Source: Platerodrilus igneus (taxonomy: Eukaryota > Arthropoda > Insecta > Coleoptera > Lycidae). Taken from it: a stretch of DNA of 64,000 nt. The translations under genes and the position numbers were made by a program. Location of the stretch: positions 3,720,001 to 3,784,000 of the forward strand of contig JARFIW010001491.1 in the NCBI GenBank assembly GCA_036346225.1, read 5' to 3'. Position 1 is the stretch's first letter. Every line of letters begins with the position of its first letter. This document shows positions 43,250-55,649 of the stretch, piece by piece. The notes below the pieces were generated by a model, which was not told the origin of the DNA, did not search any database, and saw nothing but the letters and a program-made list of their open reading frames with translations.

Positions 43250-44590
43250 TGAAGTCAAAGACAATAATGAAAGTAACTATGTGCGATATATAGTACAAAC
43301 TAAATGCACAAGTATAATTTTGTAAATTTGGACAGTTCATATTGATGACACAATTAAGAAATCTCAAGAACTTGAGACTACTAAATGAGTTTACATGTTG
43401 CTCTTTAGAGTGAATAAAATGTGGTAGACTAAAATCCCTATCCAACAGATGCTTATTTCTCAAAATTACATCAGTATCTGGTGCAATAGGACTATAACAA
43501 CTAGCAATCCCAATAAATAACATTGGATGATTACTTTTACAACTGATTAAATTTAAAATTGTTATAGAGTCTGTGACCACCTGAGCTTGCACCACACACA
43601 CACAAAACAAAAATGGTTGTCCTTTCAGAAAAATGAACAAAACAAGAATTACTAATAAAGACCTTGAATATAACCAACTTGTTGCTTAGAAATCGTGTGT
43701 GATAGTATATCAATCTTGTAAATTTCTTATTTTTTTTTATCTAGGATGTAAAACTTAACAGCCTAGTCATGTCACTTTTTTATGTCGTTATGTTGTTACC
43801 AAAAAAAAAGGCGTTTCTTTGGCAGTCGGTACAGCGTTGTTGGGTATATTATAGTGCTGTATCCATAACTGAAAGTGATTATTTGCTGGTAATCCCTTGC
43901 TTTGCTTGTTCTTACGCAGCGGTGCAGGTAAAATTTTAACTGTAGTCGAATATTTCCCCTTAGCATTGCGGGTTGAATCGACAGCCACAACATAATTGAA
44001 GGGGACACTCGGGTCTGAACCACAGTAAAAACTGTTCGATAGTATAACTTGTAAATGCATAAAAGCGAAAAGCGTGGCATAAAGCCAGTGCAAAGACTTG
44101 CCTATTCTGCACTTGGTAATCAGGAGAAAGAAGCCGTTACTACAAATAATTGATGCATTAAACCCTATTAATGGAAAAGAAAATTACTTGAACAAAACAC
44201 ATAAAGGAGCAGAAAATTTGAAATTTCAGATTTTAACTTCAACTTAGAAAACAATATCTACATAACCAATAACAGTTTTTCTTTATCTCATGTGAAGATT
44301 GAATCACAAATTCAGATCGCCACACTGTCTTCCTTAAGGCACATAATGAAGCTTGTAAGGTAGGCTTGGCTGTCAAGCAAAACGTTTTTGGGTAGATTAG
44401 TTATTATGATAGTTGTCAGTTGAGTTTGACTGAAAAGTCTCTTTAAATTTAAAATAGTACATCTGTTAAATAACTGTGTACATTTATAGTTATTTGTACA
44501 ATTAAAGCTTTATGTTTGAATAGAAGTAACTTCTGAAGGTATTCGAAATCAGTCGACAAACAAATAAGAGTATTGCGGAGATCTATAATG
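43250..44590. other. No clear gene; open minus-strand stretch at 43788-44093
   Basis: A minus-strand frame at 43788-44093 (about 100 codons; TRNAKGKYSTTVKILPAP) is open in two registers but matches nothing I know. The CA-rich patch near 43590 is minor. The gypsy LTR may begin in the last part. Confidence 0.35.
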
Positions 44591-45092
44591 AAGGGAAACT
44601 CAAAGAGAGCACTCTTTAAGAGATCACTGTCTCATCCCCTCATTAGGATAATCTTGCAAAGTGGTGCCCAATTAGACCGAACCCAGAAGTAGCTTTATGA
44701 AAATCAACTTGAAGAACGTGTGCTTGTAGAAGTAAGTTTTTAGAAACGCACCGCTAACCTGGCCTGTTGTTAGTACGTATATCAGTAAAGTATATATGAA
44801 TCCAAACAAGCTTGATTTGAGTAACTACACTAAAGAAACTACACATTTTCAAAATATTAATCGACACTGTACCAGCTCAGTTCGAAAATATCCGTTTCGC
44901 GTTGTTATTATGATAGATTAAAAAAAAAAGATCTCCGGCTGACATATCTACAGACACTGACGTTTTCAGTTCGTAAATATCTACGCTTCTCGAATTACTG
45001 TAGTAGATAGTATACTAAATATACTCGGCATAATATCATAACGTGAACACGTTCTATACAGCCGCTTACGACATTATTTTGGTAGAAGTAGT

Positions 45093-46030
45093 TTGTACCA
45101 ATTTATGAATCTACGTTCCGGAAATATTTTACCTGAACTTACAATTGTCAATCCACCAGTAAACTCAACTGTCATGGGAGAAGAAATCAGACAAGTTGTT
45201 CTGACCCCCCCAGATGTTGCAAGATCTAATTGCCAGTTTAACACCAAGAATTCCCGCACCGCAAAACGTCAGCCAAGGCAATTTTTCGAGATGCACGAAT
45301 CGTTTTGGTGGCTCAAAGGGTGAGGATGTTCAATCTTTTATAGATTCAATTACTGTCTATAAAGACTGTTTACAAATTTCTGACTTAAACGCTTTAAAGG
45401 GATTTCCGATGCTTTTCGAAAAGCAAGCCGCAGTCTGGTGGCAAGGTGTAAAAAGCTCTACTTACACATTTGATGAGGCGATTAAAGCGTTAAAACCCGC
45501 ATTTGGCTATGCGAAACCTGCTTATCAGATCGATAGAGATTTGTTCTCAAATGAGCAAAAGGATACTGAAAAAACAGACGTTTTTGTGAGCGGTTGCAGA
45601 GCCCTACTTTCCCAATTACCGGAAACTCCAGCTTTGGATGAATCCATACAATTAGACATGGTGTATGGGTTACTTCACTTTCAAATTCGCGGGATAGCAT
45701 ATTTACCTTTGATGACTTAATCAAAGAAGCTCGAAAAATTGAATTATGTTTACAAGACGTTAAGTTACAATCTCCTATAGTTCCGCAAATACGAACTACC
45801 CATTCAGTATCGGTTCTCTCAAAGGGCAAATTCAGGAAGCAGTGTGTTTACTGTAGAGCATACGGTCACTTGAAAGGCGAGTGTCGTAAACTTGGACAGA
45901 AAAAACACGATAATACTCCTAGTACCGTCAGCTGAAGATCCTGTGCAGTCTACTTCAAAACCATAAATTACTTGTTTTGGATGCGGCACTGTAGGATACA
46001 TTCGAAGCAATTGTCCCATCTGCAAAAGCA
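45093..46030 (+). pseudogene. Gypsy gag with two zinc knuckles, frameshifted
   Basis: It starts in one frame (MNLRSGNILPELTI) and shifts to another at about 45230. The main capsid-like part (45214-45720) includes VQSFIDSITVYKDCLQI, QAAVWWQGVKSSTYTFDEA and VFVSGCRALLSQLPETP. After another shift come two CCHC-type knuckles, CVYCRAYGHLKGEC at about 45841 and CFGCGTVGYIRSNCPIC at about 45978. Gag packages element RNA into particles. At least two frameshifts and a stop make it non-functional. Confidence 0.78.
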
Positions 46031-46050
46031 AGTCTATCAAGCAAGAAGTT

Positions 46051-46530
46051 TTGGAAGTTGAGTCCGAATTTCATTTCTATACCACCTCCGAGGAACCAGC
46101 AATCAGACCAATTGTCCCAATTGAAATTGCTGGCATGTCGGGTATGGTAATTCTTGATACCGGTGCTAAAGTAAGCATGGCTGGCTACCAATTAGCCCAA
46201 GCTCTTCGAGAAAAGAGTTTTCCATTCGAGTCAAAGTCACTGCGAATGACGCTGGCTGACGGGTTTGAAAGAACAATCGGTGGTCAAGTTTTCGAAGTTG
46301 AAATACTTTTTGCAAAAAAAAGGGTTTTGACTAAGTTAATGTATATCCCCGATCATACAGAAAGTCGAACATTGTTAGGTATTGATTTCCTCCAAAACGC
46401 AAACATTGTTGTTGATATACCTCGTAATTGTTGGTATTTTGGTGACGACCTTACCAAGTCATATTCGTTTGTCCCTCAGACCGGTTCAGTTCCACAACTC
46501 AATGAAATTAATACAGTTTCCTTACAATGA
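46051..46530 (+). pseudogene. Gypsy aspartic protease domain
   Basis: Contains VILDTGAKVSMAGYQLAQAL, the active-site DTGA, then LRMTLADGFERTIGG and RTLLGIDFLQNANIVVD with the LLGIDFL motif near the C-terminal end of such proteases. The frame itself is open for 159 codons, but it ends before reverse transcriptase, so the natural polyprotein is broken at about 46530. Confidence 0.78.
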
Positions 46531-46539
46531 AGGTTCTTC

Positions 46540-48576
46540 CTTAACAAATACCGAAACTGAAAGAATGAACTTCTTTCTGAAAACAAATACATTCATTTTT
46601 CAACCTAACACTGACGCTACTCCGTTTGCAGAACACACAATCAACCTCATCGATGACGTTCCTGTGACAGCACTCCCATATAGGATGTTTGAACCGAAAC
46701 GAGAAATTTTACGAACAATATTAAACGAGCTCTTGGAAGCTGGCACAATTGAGGAATGTGATTCTCCGTACGCCGTGCCATTCGTGTTGGTTCCAAAGAA
46801 GGGAGGCGGCACTCGCCTTGTTTTGACTATCGGAAAATCAATTCTATCACTAAAGACAGTAAATATCCTCTTCCTAGAATTGACGACTTGTTACACATGA
46901 CAAAGAAGTCTGGGTATCATCAGATATCTGTTCGACCATCGGATCGTGACAAAACTGCTTTTATAACGCCATTCGGAATGTTCCGATATATAAGAATGCC
47001 ATTTGGATTAAAAGGAGCTCCTGCCACATTCATGAAGCTTATGGATCGTTTCAAAGCAGGGCTTCAAGACATTAACATATTGGCTTATCTGGATGATTTG
47101 ATAATTCTTTCTTCAAGTTTTGAAGATCACATAAAACACCTTGAAATGGTTTTTGAAAGATTGAAACTATTTAAACTTCGTCTAAACCGAGATAAGTGTG
47201 CAATTGCCTGTACTTCTGTGAAGTATCTCGGACATCTCATTACACCAGATGGTATCAAACCAGATTCATCTAAGGCTGAGGCAATTAGTTTAGCACCAGA
47301 ACCCAAAAATGTAAAACAAGTTCTGTCGTTTTTACAGACAGCTTCGTGGTTTGGACGATTCATTTATAAGTTTTCTGAAATTTCTCGCCTTCTGCCTGAT
47401 CTCATTAAGAAAAATTCAAAATGGCAATGGGAGCCTAAACAAAAAGAAGCTATGGAATACCTAATAAGTTGTCTCACGTCGAGTCTGATTCTCAGACAGA
47501 CTGATGTCAGCATTCCATTTATACTTAGAACTGATGCCAGTGCTTACGCGCTCAGTGCTTGCTTACTACAGGGGGAAGGAACTGATGAACGTCCAGTCGA
47601 GTTTGCTAGTCGTTTGCTGACTCCGGCTGAACGAAATTATTGCACAACTCAACGAGAAGCTCTAGCTGTAGTTTGGGCTGTTGAAAAATTCAGAGGATAC
47701 CTAGAGGGAGCAAAAGTAGTTGTGCACAGCTATCATCAATTGCTAAAATGGCTTTTATCGTTAAAATCGCCCAGTGGTAGACTAGCCCGGTGGGCATTGT
47801 TGCTTCAAGAAATGGATATAAAGATCGAGTATACTCCCGGGAAAATGAATGTCGTTGCTGATACCTTATCAAGGCCGGCACTTCCCGAATCAGAAATTAA
47901 TTTTGTAAGTATTGACTTACCCGTTCGACCTGCCGACGAAATGCGTCAAGAACAACTGGAAGATCCCGATATAAAAAAAATTATTGACGCACTAGAAGAG
48001 TCGTCCGATTCAACCCATAATACCGATATTAAACGTTGGGTAGAACGGGGCTATATAATGTCAAATGGAGTCCTTTATCGGTGTTCTCCTGATGTAGATG
48101 TGGAAGAACCACAAATGGTCGTACCCAATTCTGCGATACCTAGAATATTGGCAGAATATCATGGGTCTCCAACGGTTGGACATTTTGGAATATCACGTAC
48201 GTTACACAGTATAGCTAGCCGATACTACTGGAATAATATGCGACGAGATGTAACCGAATACCTCTCAAAATGCATTGACTGGCAAAAATTTAAAATCTCT
48301 AGTTGTAAACCGTCAGGATTGTTGCAGACTCCGGTACAATCGCAACGATTTGAAGTTCTCCCTATAGACCTGTTTGGTCCCTTGCCAGAATCTCGGGAAG
48401 GTCTAAGATGGATTCTTGTTGTAGAAGACACAGCAAGTCGTTGGGTAGAACTACTACCGTTAAAGGTTGCCACCGCCGAAGAATGTGCCGAATCCCTGAT
48501 CAATGAAGTAGTTTTCCGTTATGGCGTCCCAAGGAGAGTTCTACCAACCGATTCCCCAGTCTTTTCTCTTGCCTAA
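46540..48576 (+). pseudogene. Gypsy reverse transcriptase, RNase H and truncated integrase
   Basis: RT starts with PYRMFEPKREIL and SPYAVPFVLVPKKGGGTRLV (46540-46820). A frameshift at about 46825 precedes the long frame 46888-48576, which has SGYHQISVRP, FRYIRMPFGLKGAPATFMKL and the catalytic LAYLDDLIILS. The segment before SGYHQI seems shortened and I do not see the motif A aspartate. RNase H shows LRTDASAYALSACLL and TTQREALAVVWAVEKF, but the usual TDH is replaced by HSYH. Integrase has YHGSPTVGHFGISRTLH, yet the second Cys of the zinc motif is Trp/Gln-shifted (CIDWQKFK). The core shows DLFGPLPESREGLRW and ends before the second catalytic Asp. The element is inactive. Confidence 0.82.
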
Positions 48577-49140
48577 TCCAAATAAACCTACTACTGCTCT
48601 TTCCCTACCCTCACCTACCACTGCATAAAAATCCCTCATAATTATTAAATTTTCATATCCTTTTGTGTATCTTAGTATGTCTTTGATATCTTTGTAGATC
48701 GGTTCTACCTCTTCCTCGCTGTAGCTAAAGGGAGACATGTACACTTATATTAATTCTGTATTTACTGGGTTAGATTCAAATCTAACCATGAGTACTCTTT
48801 CGTTCTTTTGTAGGTAGTTTTCTACACATTGATTGTCCTATCTTTTTTCTCATTACTATTCTCACACTCGAACTTCCTTCCTCTGATCCTATATGAATTA
48901 CTCTAAAGTCCCCGCTCCAAAAATCCCCTGGTCTGGTCACCAAACGTCGTTGATCCCTACTATGTCTAATGCTAACCTATCCACTTCAATTTCCAAGTTC
49001 TCTAAACCTATCCACTTAAATTTTCAAGTTCTCTAGCTTACCTACTTGCTTCATACTCTGACATTGCACGCTCAGACTCGCAGAATGTTCAACACTAGTT
49101 TTTTATACTTTCTTATCACATCCTACGAAGTAGTCCCCTC
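48545..49140 (-). pseudogene. LINE endonuclease fragment (CFDP2/BovB-like)
   Basis: Minus-strand frames show MKQVGKLENLK (about 49050), DRLALDIVGINDVW, then GDFWSG-like and NERVLMVRFESNPVNTELI (about 48770-48830), VYMSPFSYSEEEVEPIYKDI (48680-48744) and the active-site-like LIIMRDFYAVVGEGRE (normally GDWNA or GDFNA). A 33-34-bp imperfect duplication (AACCTATCCACTT...CAAGTTCTCTA) lies at 48976-49043. It abuts the broken gypsy integrase. Confidence 0.7.
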
Positions 49141-49199
49141 CCGGAGATCCGAATAAGGAACTAGTTTAACTTCGGAATTTTTTACCCCATAGGATGCCA

Positions 49200-51700
49200 T
49201 CATCTTAAACACAATTTAAGTATTTGTTACGGGCCAATTCAGCACTACGACACCAAGGGACGGATCGGAATTCGTGCGTGGCCTAGCTCTAGCCGGTGAG
49301 GGGTGGATATGATAAAAGTCGTAGGTCGTGATTGCTAAACGCCCTAAGATGACAATTATAGTGGGGCATAAACTTGGTAGTATGCCAAAAATCGGGAATG
49401 ACGGCAAAATTGGGTGGGCACCACCAGTAATGTCACTGTGTTAGATATATTCGGGGATCTCGTTACTGGTTGAGCAAACGCCCCTGCACTTGTTATAATA
49501 AGAAAATATGAAAAATAAGGGAAACTCACGGTGTAGAATGTACTGATTCACCCTACTCACACAAATTACTACAACAGAATAATGCACCTGGATTATACTC
49601 TTAACTCTACTTACAAACGCATGGCTGAAAAGAACACATTAATTAAGTACAGTAAGTAACATAAACAAAGGTGTATAAGCAAATGTAGGTACGGCGTATA
49701 TTGACTACGCCACAACTACGATCAAATTAATTATGATAACTAACCAAAAGTAACAACTAGGTGTAAGTTCACACTGGCCAGGGCTACCAAAGATATACTT
49801 GTGAGTACAATTATCTCTAAGGTGGGGTAAGGGTTGAACGCACCTGGGCCTCACGGCAGTACGGGTTCTTAGGTTTGACGACCAAAAGAGTGTAAACTAT
49901 AGCTCGAAATATCACGCATGTTACACCGGGTGCATGCAAACCTCCGGTAACAATGGAGCGATAGACGGAAATCTACTTGACTATCTAGGCGTTACAACTG
50001 GTACAGTCTTACGTTAAGAAACAAGTTGTACAATTTGGAAAAGTATCGCAGCTTTAACATTTTTACGGACTAATAAATATACAATGCGCACACAAGCGGC
50101 TTTCTGTTTTACACGGTTGACTACAGTGAAAGTAGGGCAAATACGGGGCGAAATACACTATCTACTTTTAGCTTCACTGACGGTAGATGCAAAATGACAT
50201 TCTATAGTTCATGGTAAAATATCCCAATACCAGCGTGCGAACTAGTTTGGTCACTCAGTAACTACTACAGTGCAACGCTTACCTTGAAGGGTTTGTGGGG
50301 TGAATCAGCTCACTATAGACACAGTGAGGAGAGTGGGTGTCGGGATAATGCAACCTCCCCACTAACTTTACCATAGGTGTGTGGTAATGCATCAGGTTCC
50401 CAACTAAATTGGTTAATTACAGCGTACGGCAAATGTAATCTGAGGTCACTTTTCTTTCATCCAATTAAACTCCCACTATGAATTGGTATCTTATAGGTAT
50501 AATAATGACGGTATATAAAATCGAATGTTAGAGTGGACCTACAAAAGATTAATTAAAACACACCCAAACGTAAAACGGGACTTGACACTTTTTTAAAAAT
50601 TTGACAATTTCCCCCTGTCACTTTCTAGCCTTCCTCGCAATTTTGAAAAAGTGTACAGTTTACTTGACTGTCCTTTATCACAAATCGGCATGTTTAATAT
50701 GCTTGCTAAAGTGAACTATATAATACTAAACGTTGAATTAAACCGAACGTTACATATTCTGTGTACTTGGTAGGTAATGTGGTGGTTTCCCATTGCCCTC
50801 CACATCATAGTAGTGTGGCTTAGAATGCCCTACCGACTGCTTTGATGTTTGCCCGTCTAAGTACCGAAAGAGTGGCTGCCTATTTTGGGAACCTGTCTTA
50901 GTCTGGTACCTCACTAAAGACCCCACTAATTTGGTTAAACCTGTAGTTTCGGCTTTATAGATCACTGGAACTTTTAGAACTTCTTCAAGGTGCAGGTCCA
51001 TTCAGAACGGAAAAAGGGACTATTACACACATTTTATTAAGCACTCTTTTACAATATTACCATAGAAATCTTGTTTGTGTATTCAACAAAATGGAGGGCA
51101 TTTTGAACACCTTTTGTAAGCAGTCTGAATTGGTGGATAGCTACCTTAATTTAAGTATGTAAATACACACATTTCATAAACATTTGTTTAAAGTTTTTAA
51201 GAAATCATGTTTTGCATAAATAATTACTCTACTCTTTTTAAACATCAGTTAAAGTAGGTGTTCCCACAAAGCTGAGAGTTTTATGCATAATTCACAACTT
51301 CAATGGGTAAAGTGACCTGCTGATTAGAAGAAATAAAGTCAGTTCTTCACAAATACACTTTCTCTCTACTTTATATGTGCACATACAGACATTTTTAAAA
51401 ACATTAGTTTAAATTTTAAGTTGCTATTTTTTAAGAAATGTTTTTAATGCTTAAATATCAGTCTACGTCCCTTTCTTAAGCAAGCATCAGTTAAAATATT
51501 TCTATGAAGTTGTGAAGTTATGATAGGAGAATATTATGAATTCCCTACATTTCATGAAATTACTAGATGTGTATGAGTTAAAAATATTTAGTACATCTGA
51601 TGCTAATAAAGGTTTTGGCAACTAAAGCTATCAAGAAAAATCTTCAAAATATAACTTTTGCTTCTCAATTTTGTAGGTTTAGATTCTTGTGATTACCTTA
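49200..51700. other. Unassigned region with less AT-rich composition
   Basis: 49226-50800 is noticeably richer in G and C than its neighbours and starts TGTTACGGGCC, which could be the start of an LTR. No matching second copy is present here. An 83-codon minus frame at 50750-51001 (KVPVIYKAETTGLTKLVG) is unrecognised. The CGCTTACCTTGAAGGGTTTG at about 50277 resembles family A tails. Confidence 0.35.
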
Positions 51701-53110
51701 GGGTTTAAAAAATTCTTTTGACTTTCACAGAACATTTTCAGACATGAAATTATTCAATATGTTGAAAGTTACATAGATGATATAATTCCGTGTAGAAAAA
51801 ATATAAAGGAACATAATGAAATTCTTTAAAAGGTTTTTGTAAGAGCGAAAAAAGAAATGGCGTTACTTTTAATAAAAATAAATGTAAGTTTAGATTAAAA
51901 GAAGTTAGGTACGTAGGCCATATTCTAAAAGGTGAAATTCAAGCAGTTCTTCTGCCAAAGAAGACCGAGAAAATGTTTAGTCCTCCCTCCCCCATGCTCT
52001 CCTGGGCTAAAAGCGATAAAGTTGAAACCACAAAACTAATTAAAATACCAAAAATCTCAAGGAGTTAACTAGATTTCTTGGAATGGTATTATATGTTGCA
52101 AAAATTTATATCAAATTTGTGGATTTTAACTATCAACCATAGAAGTTAATGGAAAAAGACATTTTATTATGGGATTGCATCTATTCATGAAACAGAATTT
52201 AATCATTTAAAAGATTTGTTAATGAAGAGCCAGTCCAGTATTGTAATATTTTAATGACAATAAGCGTATTATACTTTTGATATATAGTTCAAAAGATGGA
52301 CTTGGGCAATTATTTGCCAAGATTCAGCCCCATTGGCTTTTTCATCCTAAAGTTTAACAGAAACTTAATATAATTACGCGGAAATAGAAAAACGGAATGT
52401 TAGAAATTGCTTTTGGCTATAAGATTCATCAATTTTTATATGGAAAGTAGTTTGTAGTGGAAACGATTAGACATAATTTTTAAAAGGCCATTAACTAAAT
52501 GTCCTCTTCGATTATAAACACTTTGAATAACTTTATAAAGTTAAGTATAAACCAGGTGTTTTGCTTTATTTTGCAGATGCATTATTTCACATCACCTATG
52601 ACAAAAATTTGATATAATTGAAAGTGAAATTGAAGCTCAAGTTAATCTTATGGAGTACCACAATATAAATCCTCTACAATTTGATATGCTTAAAACTGAA
52701 ACTAAGAAAGACCCCGAAATTAAAGGAATTATTAAGTCACATAAAAAATGACTTAAGTCATCCTTCGCCCTTATTAAATGGTCTGCAATTTGTTAGTTTT
52801 GTTTTTTGCAATTTTTGGAAAATTGGGAAATTAAACACAAACTAATGCACCTACTTATTTTTAGTTAAACGGTTTTATTGAAAAGCATGTTCAAACTACA
52901 AAGAAAAAAATATGAAAAAGAATTGTACGATAATAAAAATCTTTATCTAACACTATTAGAATTTTGAAATACTTCAATTAGTCGTAAGATTCCTTCACCA
53001 GCTGAACTTTTGTTCATTCGTGAACTTCAAGGTCCTATACCTGTAAAAATAAGTTTATTAGAACTAATAACTATTAATCATTATAGCAAGTGGTTTAATT
53101 TGATAAAATA
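51700..53110 (+). pseudogene. Second Ty3/gypsy pol remnant, highly decayed
   Basis: Fragments in changing frames follow gypsy pol order: a YIDDII RT core with NIKEHNEI (about 51770), KEVRYVGHILKGEIQ (about 51900), FLGMVLYVAKF (about 52080), an RNase H start YSSKDGLGQLFAKI (about 52280), LEIAFGYKIHQFLYG (about 52400), NLMEYHNINPLQFDMLKTE (about 52650), and an integrase C-terminal part NGFIEKHVQT...IPSPAELLFIRELQGPIPVK (about 52870-53050). It is saturated with stops and much older than the 44600-48549 copy. Confidence 0.7.
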
Positions 53111-53480
53111 ATGGGAACCTGCATGAGTTATTAAAATTGATTCAATAGGCATATTTGCAGCCCCAAGCTGCTTAAGCCTTATGGTAACGTAATCACACAC
53201 TTCTTTAAGAACCATCCTCTCAACCATATAAATAGAAACATGTTAAAAAATGTTCCAATCATCAAGTTATTGAATTTATATGAAATTTAACTATATAAAA
53301 AAATTAATCAGCTGATTTCACTTTAAGTGTATTGGCTACCTTAAAAAGCCGCTCTCAGGGCACAACACAAATTGAAAGTACTCATTCATTAAAAATTTTC
53401 GCTTAATGTATTCAAATCAAAGATTAATAAATCAAAGTCACCTTCAATTTGTATCATAAATCTCAAACTTAAAATTTTTT

Positions 53481-53580
53481 TTATTATTTTGACAATGATC
53501 CTACGTCATGAATCGAAATGTAAATAAAGACAATTTTAAAAACCCTGAGTGGTTTAATACCCAAGAAATATTAAGAAAAA
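53481..53580 (+). repeat. Penelope-type pseudo-LTR fragment with hammerhead-like fold, copy 3
   Basis: Matches 24041-24162: TTATTATTTTGACAATGATC, then GTCATGAATCGAAATGTAAA and GAGTGGTTTAATACCCAAG. More diverged, with mismatches in stem II. Confidence 0.45.
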
Positions 53581-53599
53581 TAGACTGAATTTTTATTTT

Positions 53600-54090
53600 G
53601 TTAACTTGTTTAAAAATGGTAACATATTGATTTGCAATAGTCGTTTTTTAAATAAAAATTAATTTAAATACTTATTTGATGATGAGTGTGTCAATTTTAG
53701 ACCAGTATTTAAATCAGAATATTGTAACTAATAAATAAACAAGTATAGAAGATGAAAACACTTTATCGAGGAAGGACTGTTGATAGACATCAAACACATA
53801 CTGGAAGAGTAACAAAATGGCGGTTAAAAGGTAACCCAACAGAGGCGGCATATGTACACAGAATTTACTAATGTTATCAAATATAGTTTACGTTTCAAAT
53901 TAATTTATTGTGTTCATATATTTGTATATTAGCAGCTGTGTATCCCGTAATTATTCTTTATCTCAGATGTTCATCATTGGTTTTAGTCCAAATTGAAAAA
54001 CATGTTCGTTCCACAACCATGCGAATATTTTTAACATTCCTTTCCCACGACATAAGAAACAGTGTTATGGATGAAATAGGCAATAAATGA
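53600..54090. other. No feature recognised
   Basis: AT-rich. A 60-codon frame at 53908-54090 is taken as chance. Confidence 0.4.
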
Positions 54091-54094
54091 ATTA

Positions 54095-54290
54095 ATTTTG
54101 ATTTGCCCTGAAGGAGCGGGGACCTCATAATAATATAAGGGTGCGTCGGCTAACTGTAGTGGTGCAGGAGTGGGTTGCTAGCGATGAATGAAAAAAGAAA
54201 ATACAAAAACAATAACAAGGCTTAAATGCAAAATTTCTACATTATGTTAACACTTGCCCTGCAAGGTCTTCAAATCACTGAATTTACCTA
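54095..54290 (-). repeat. Dispersed repeat family A, short copy 4
   Basis: The head TGCCCTGAAGGAGCGGGGAC...GTGGTGCAGGAGTGGG and the tail ACACTTGCCCTGCAAGG are only 170 bp apart. TGCCCTGAAGG at one edge and TGCCCTGCAAGG at the other could be a target duplication, making this a compact, complete short form. Confidence 0.6.
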
Positions 54291-55340
54291 TTTCCTAAAT
54301 ACATTGAAATAAAAATCAACCTAAACTTAACCTCTTGTTATATGCAGTTTTTGCACTGTATATTACCTAATTAAATCTCATATTTCTTATTGTGTTCACG
54401 ATCATACGAATTTTCGTTAATTATTGACTATCTTTCAAATTGAAATGATTACTTATCCAAGCATCCTATAAAATCTTAGTGTTCAGCTACAAAGTTAAAT
54501 ATTTTGAATCTATTGTATGTTGATAATGTGCTAAACCTAGGGTTTTATTATTACAAAGTAGGTAGATTTGCTTTGGTTGTCAAAAGCTAAATATTCTCGC
54601 ATTATGGGTTTGCTGAAATACGTTTAAACACCTGCATCTCACAAATAAATTATGAGCATATGAATTGAAAATGCATTTAATGTGTTAGCATGAAACAGGG
54701 GTTTGGGATCAACAAAGGTTAAAAATGCTTGCCAGATGTGTTTACTTTAAAGTGGGAAAATGTTGATTATCAATACCATTACTTTGAAAATATTATTATC
54801 ACGTTAAAATGTGGTATTCCATTATCATACAGATATTTACATACGCAGATTGCGAATAATGGAAATTGCCCTTCTACTTAATCTATCACTGTATTATTAA
54901 TCGAAATAATAAATTTATATGGTTTTACACAGGATGTAGGTCACCTATATACACTTATCTATATAATTCTGCAAAGTGGGTTGCAGATATGCCTAACAGA
55001 TTCGACAGACATTCTTTTCAAGCAGACATGTTTCGTGGAATTCTTCATGCTGTATTAATGCCATTTACGTTCTTATTTGCGCTTATTGGCAGGTGGTGTT
55101 CTGAGAATACTTTGCAGATGGTTGTTTGGTTGTTCTGAAGGGAAAACACATTACCATTTGGTGGCTTATCTCCACCTATATATACAAGTTGGGCTGCAAA
55201 AGAGAGAATTCTATGCAGATGTGTTCACGTGAAAGGATGGTGGGTGTGCAAGATGGTTGTAATGTTCTTAATTGTAACATAACGAATTATAATGAATATT
55301 ACTACGAGATGTTTAATAATTGCACACAACGTTATCACTC
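54291..55340. other. No gene recognised
   Basis: A 90-codon plus frame (54866-55138; KWVADMPNRFDRHSFQADMF) has no motif I recognise. Confidence 0.35.
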
Positions 55341-55344
55341 CTAA

Positions 55345-55620
55345 ATTATATCGTTTAAGCGTTTCTTGACGCCATTTAACATGACTTTGGGTTTGATCTT
55401 GAACGAAATTGCAAAGAGTCTTAAGATGCACATAAGTTTTTTAACACGGCAATAATGTAAAAATTTGGTTAACATGTTTTGTGTCAATGTCCAAGTGTGG
55501 CTCAATTTTCCTATATATTACATGCTGATATGGCATTATCATTTGTTCAATAGCTTCAGTGTTTTCCACTGTTGTTGGTCGACTTTTCGTGAAAAGCAGT
55601 ACTAAGATTACTACAACTAA
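55345..55620 (-). pseudogene. Mariner-type transposase N-terminal remnant
   Basis: The minus strand reads VENTEAIEQMIMPYQHVIYR, then KIEPHLDIDTKHVNQIFTLL and, after a frame change, FVQDQTQSHVKWRQETLKR. The spacing resembles the helix-turn-helix region of mariner transposases (VTYREIE-like, then a SRWIPHNLT-like segment). Only this part is recognisable. Confidence 0.45.
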
Positions 55621-55649
55621 ATTAAAATTCTTGGTACTATTGCAACATA

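Larger units (their letters stand above)
44600..48549 (+). mobile_element. Ty3/gypsy retrotransposon, broken and truncated
   Basis: Gag, protease, reverse transcriptase, RNase H and the first part of integrase lie in order on the plus strand. TGGTGCCCAATTAGACCGAA at about 44662 could be a decayed primer-binding site, which would put the 5' LTR just upstream; its boundaries were not defined. The element stops inside integrase at about 48549, where an unrelated LINE endonuclease fragment begins in the opposite direction. No 3' LTR and no env frame were found. Confidence 0.8.

Noticed and set aside
43194..43640. 148-codon minus frame
   Set aside because: Its end overlaps the macro-domain pseudogene in a different register. 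The rest has no recognisable domain.
49226..50800. LTR starting TGTTACGGGCC
   Set aside because: No second copy, target duplication or attached coding region was found, so it is only described as an unassigned region.
54866..55138. 90-codon plus frame
   Set aside because: No motif, splice sites or repeat support; probably chance in AT-rich DNA.
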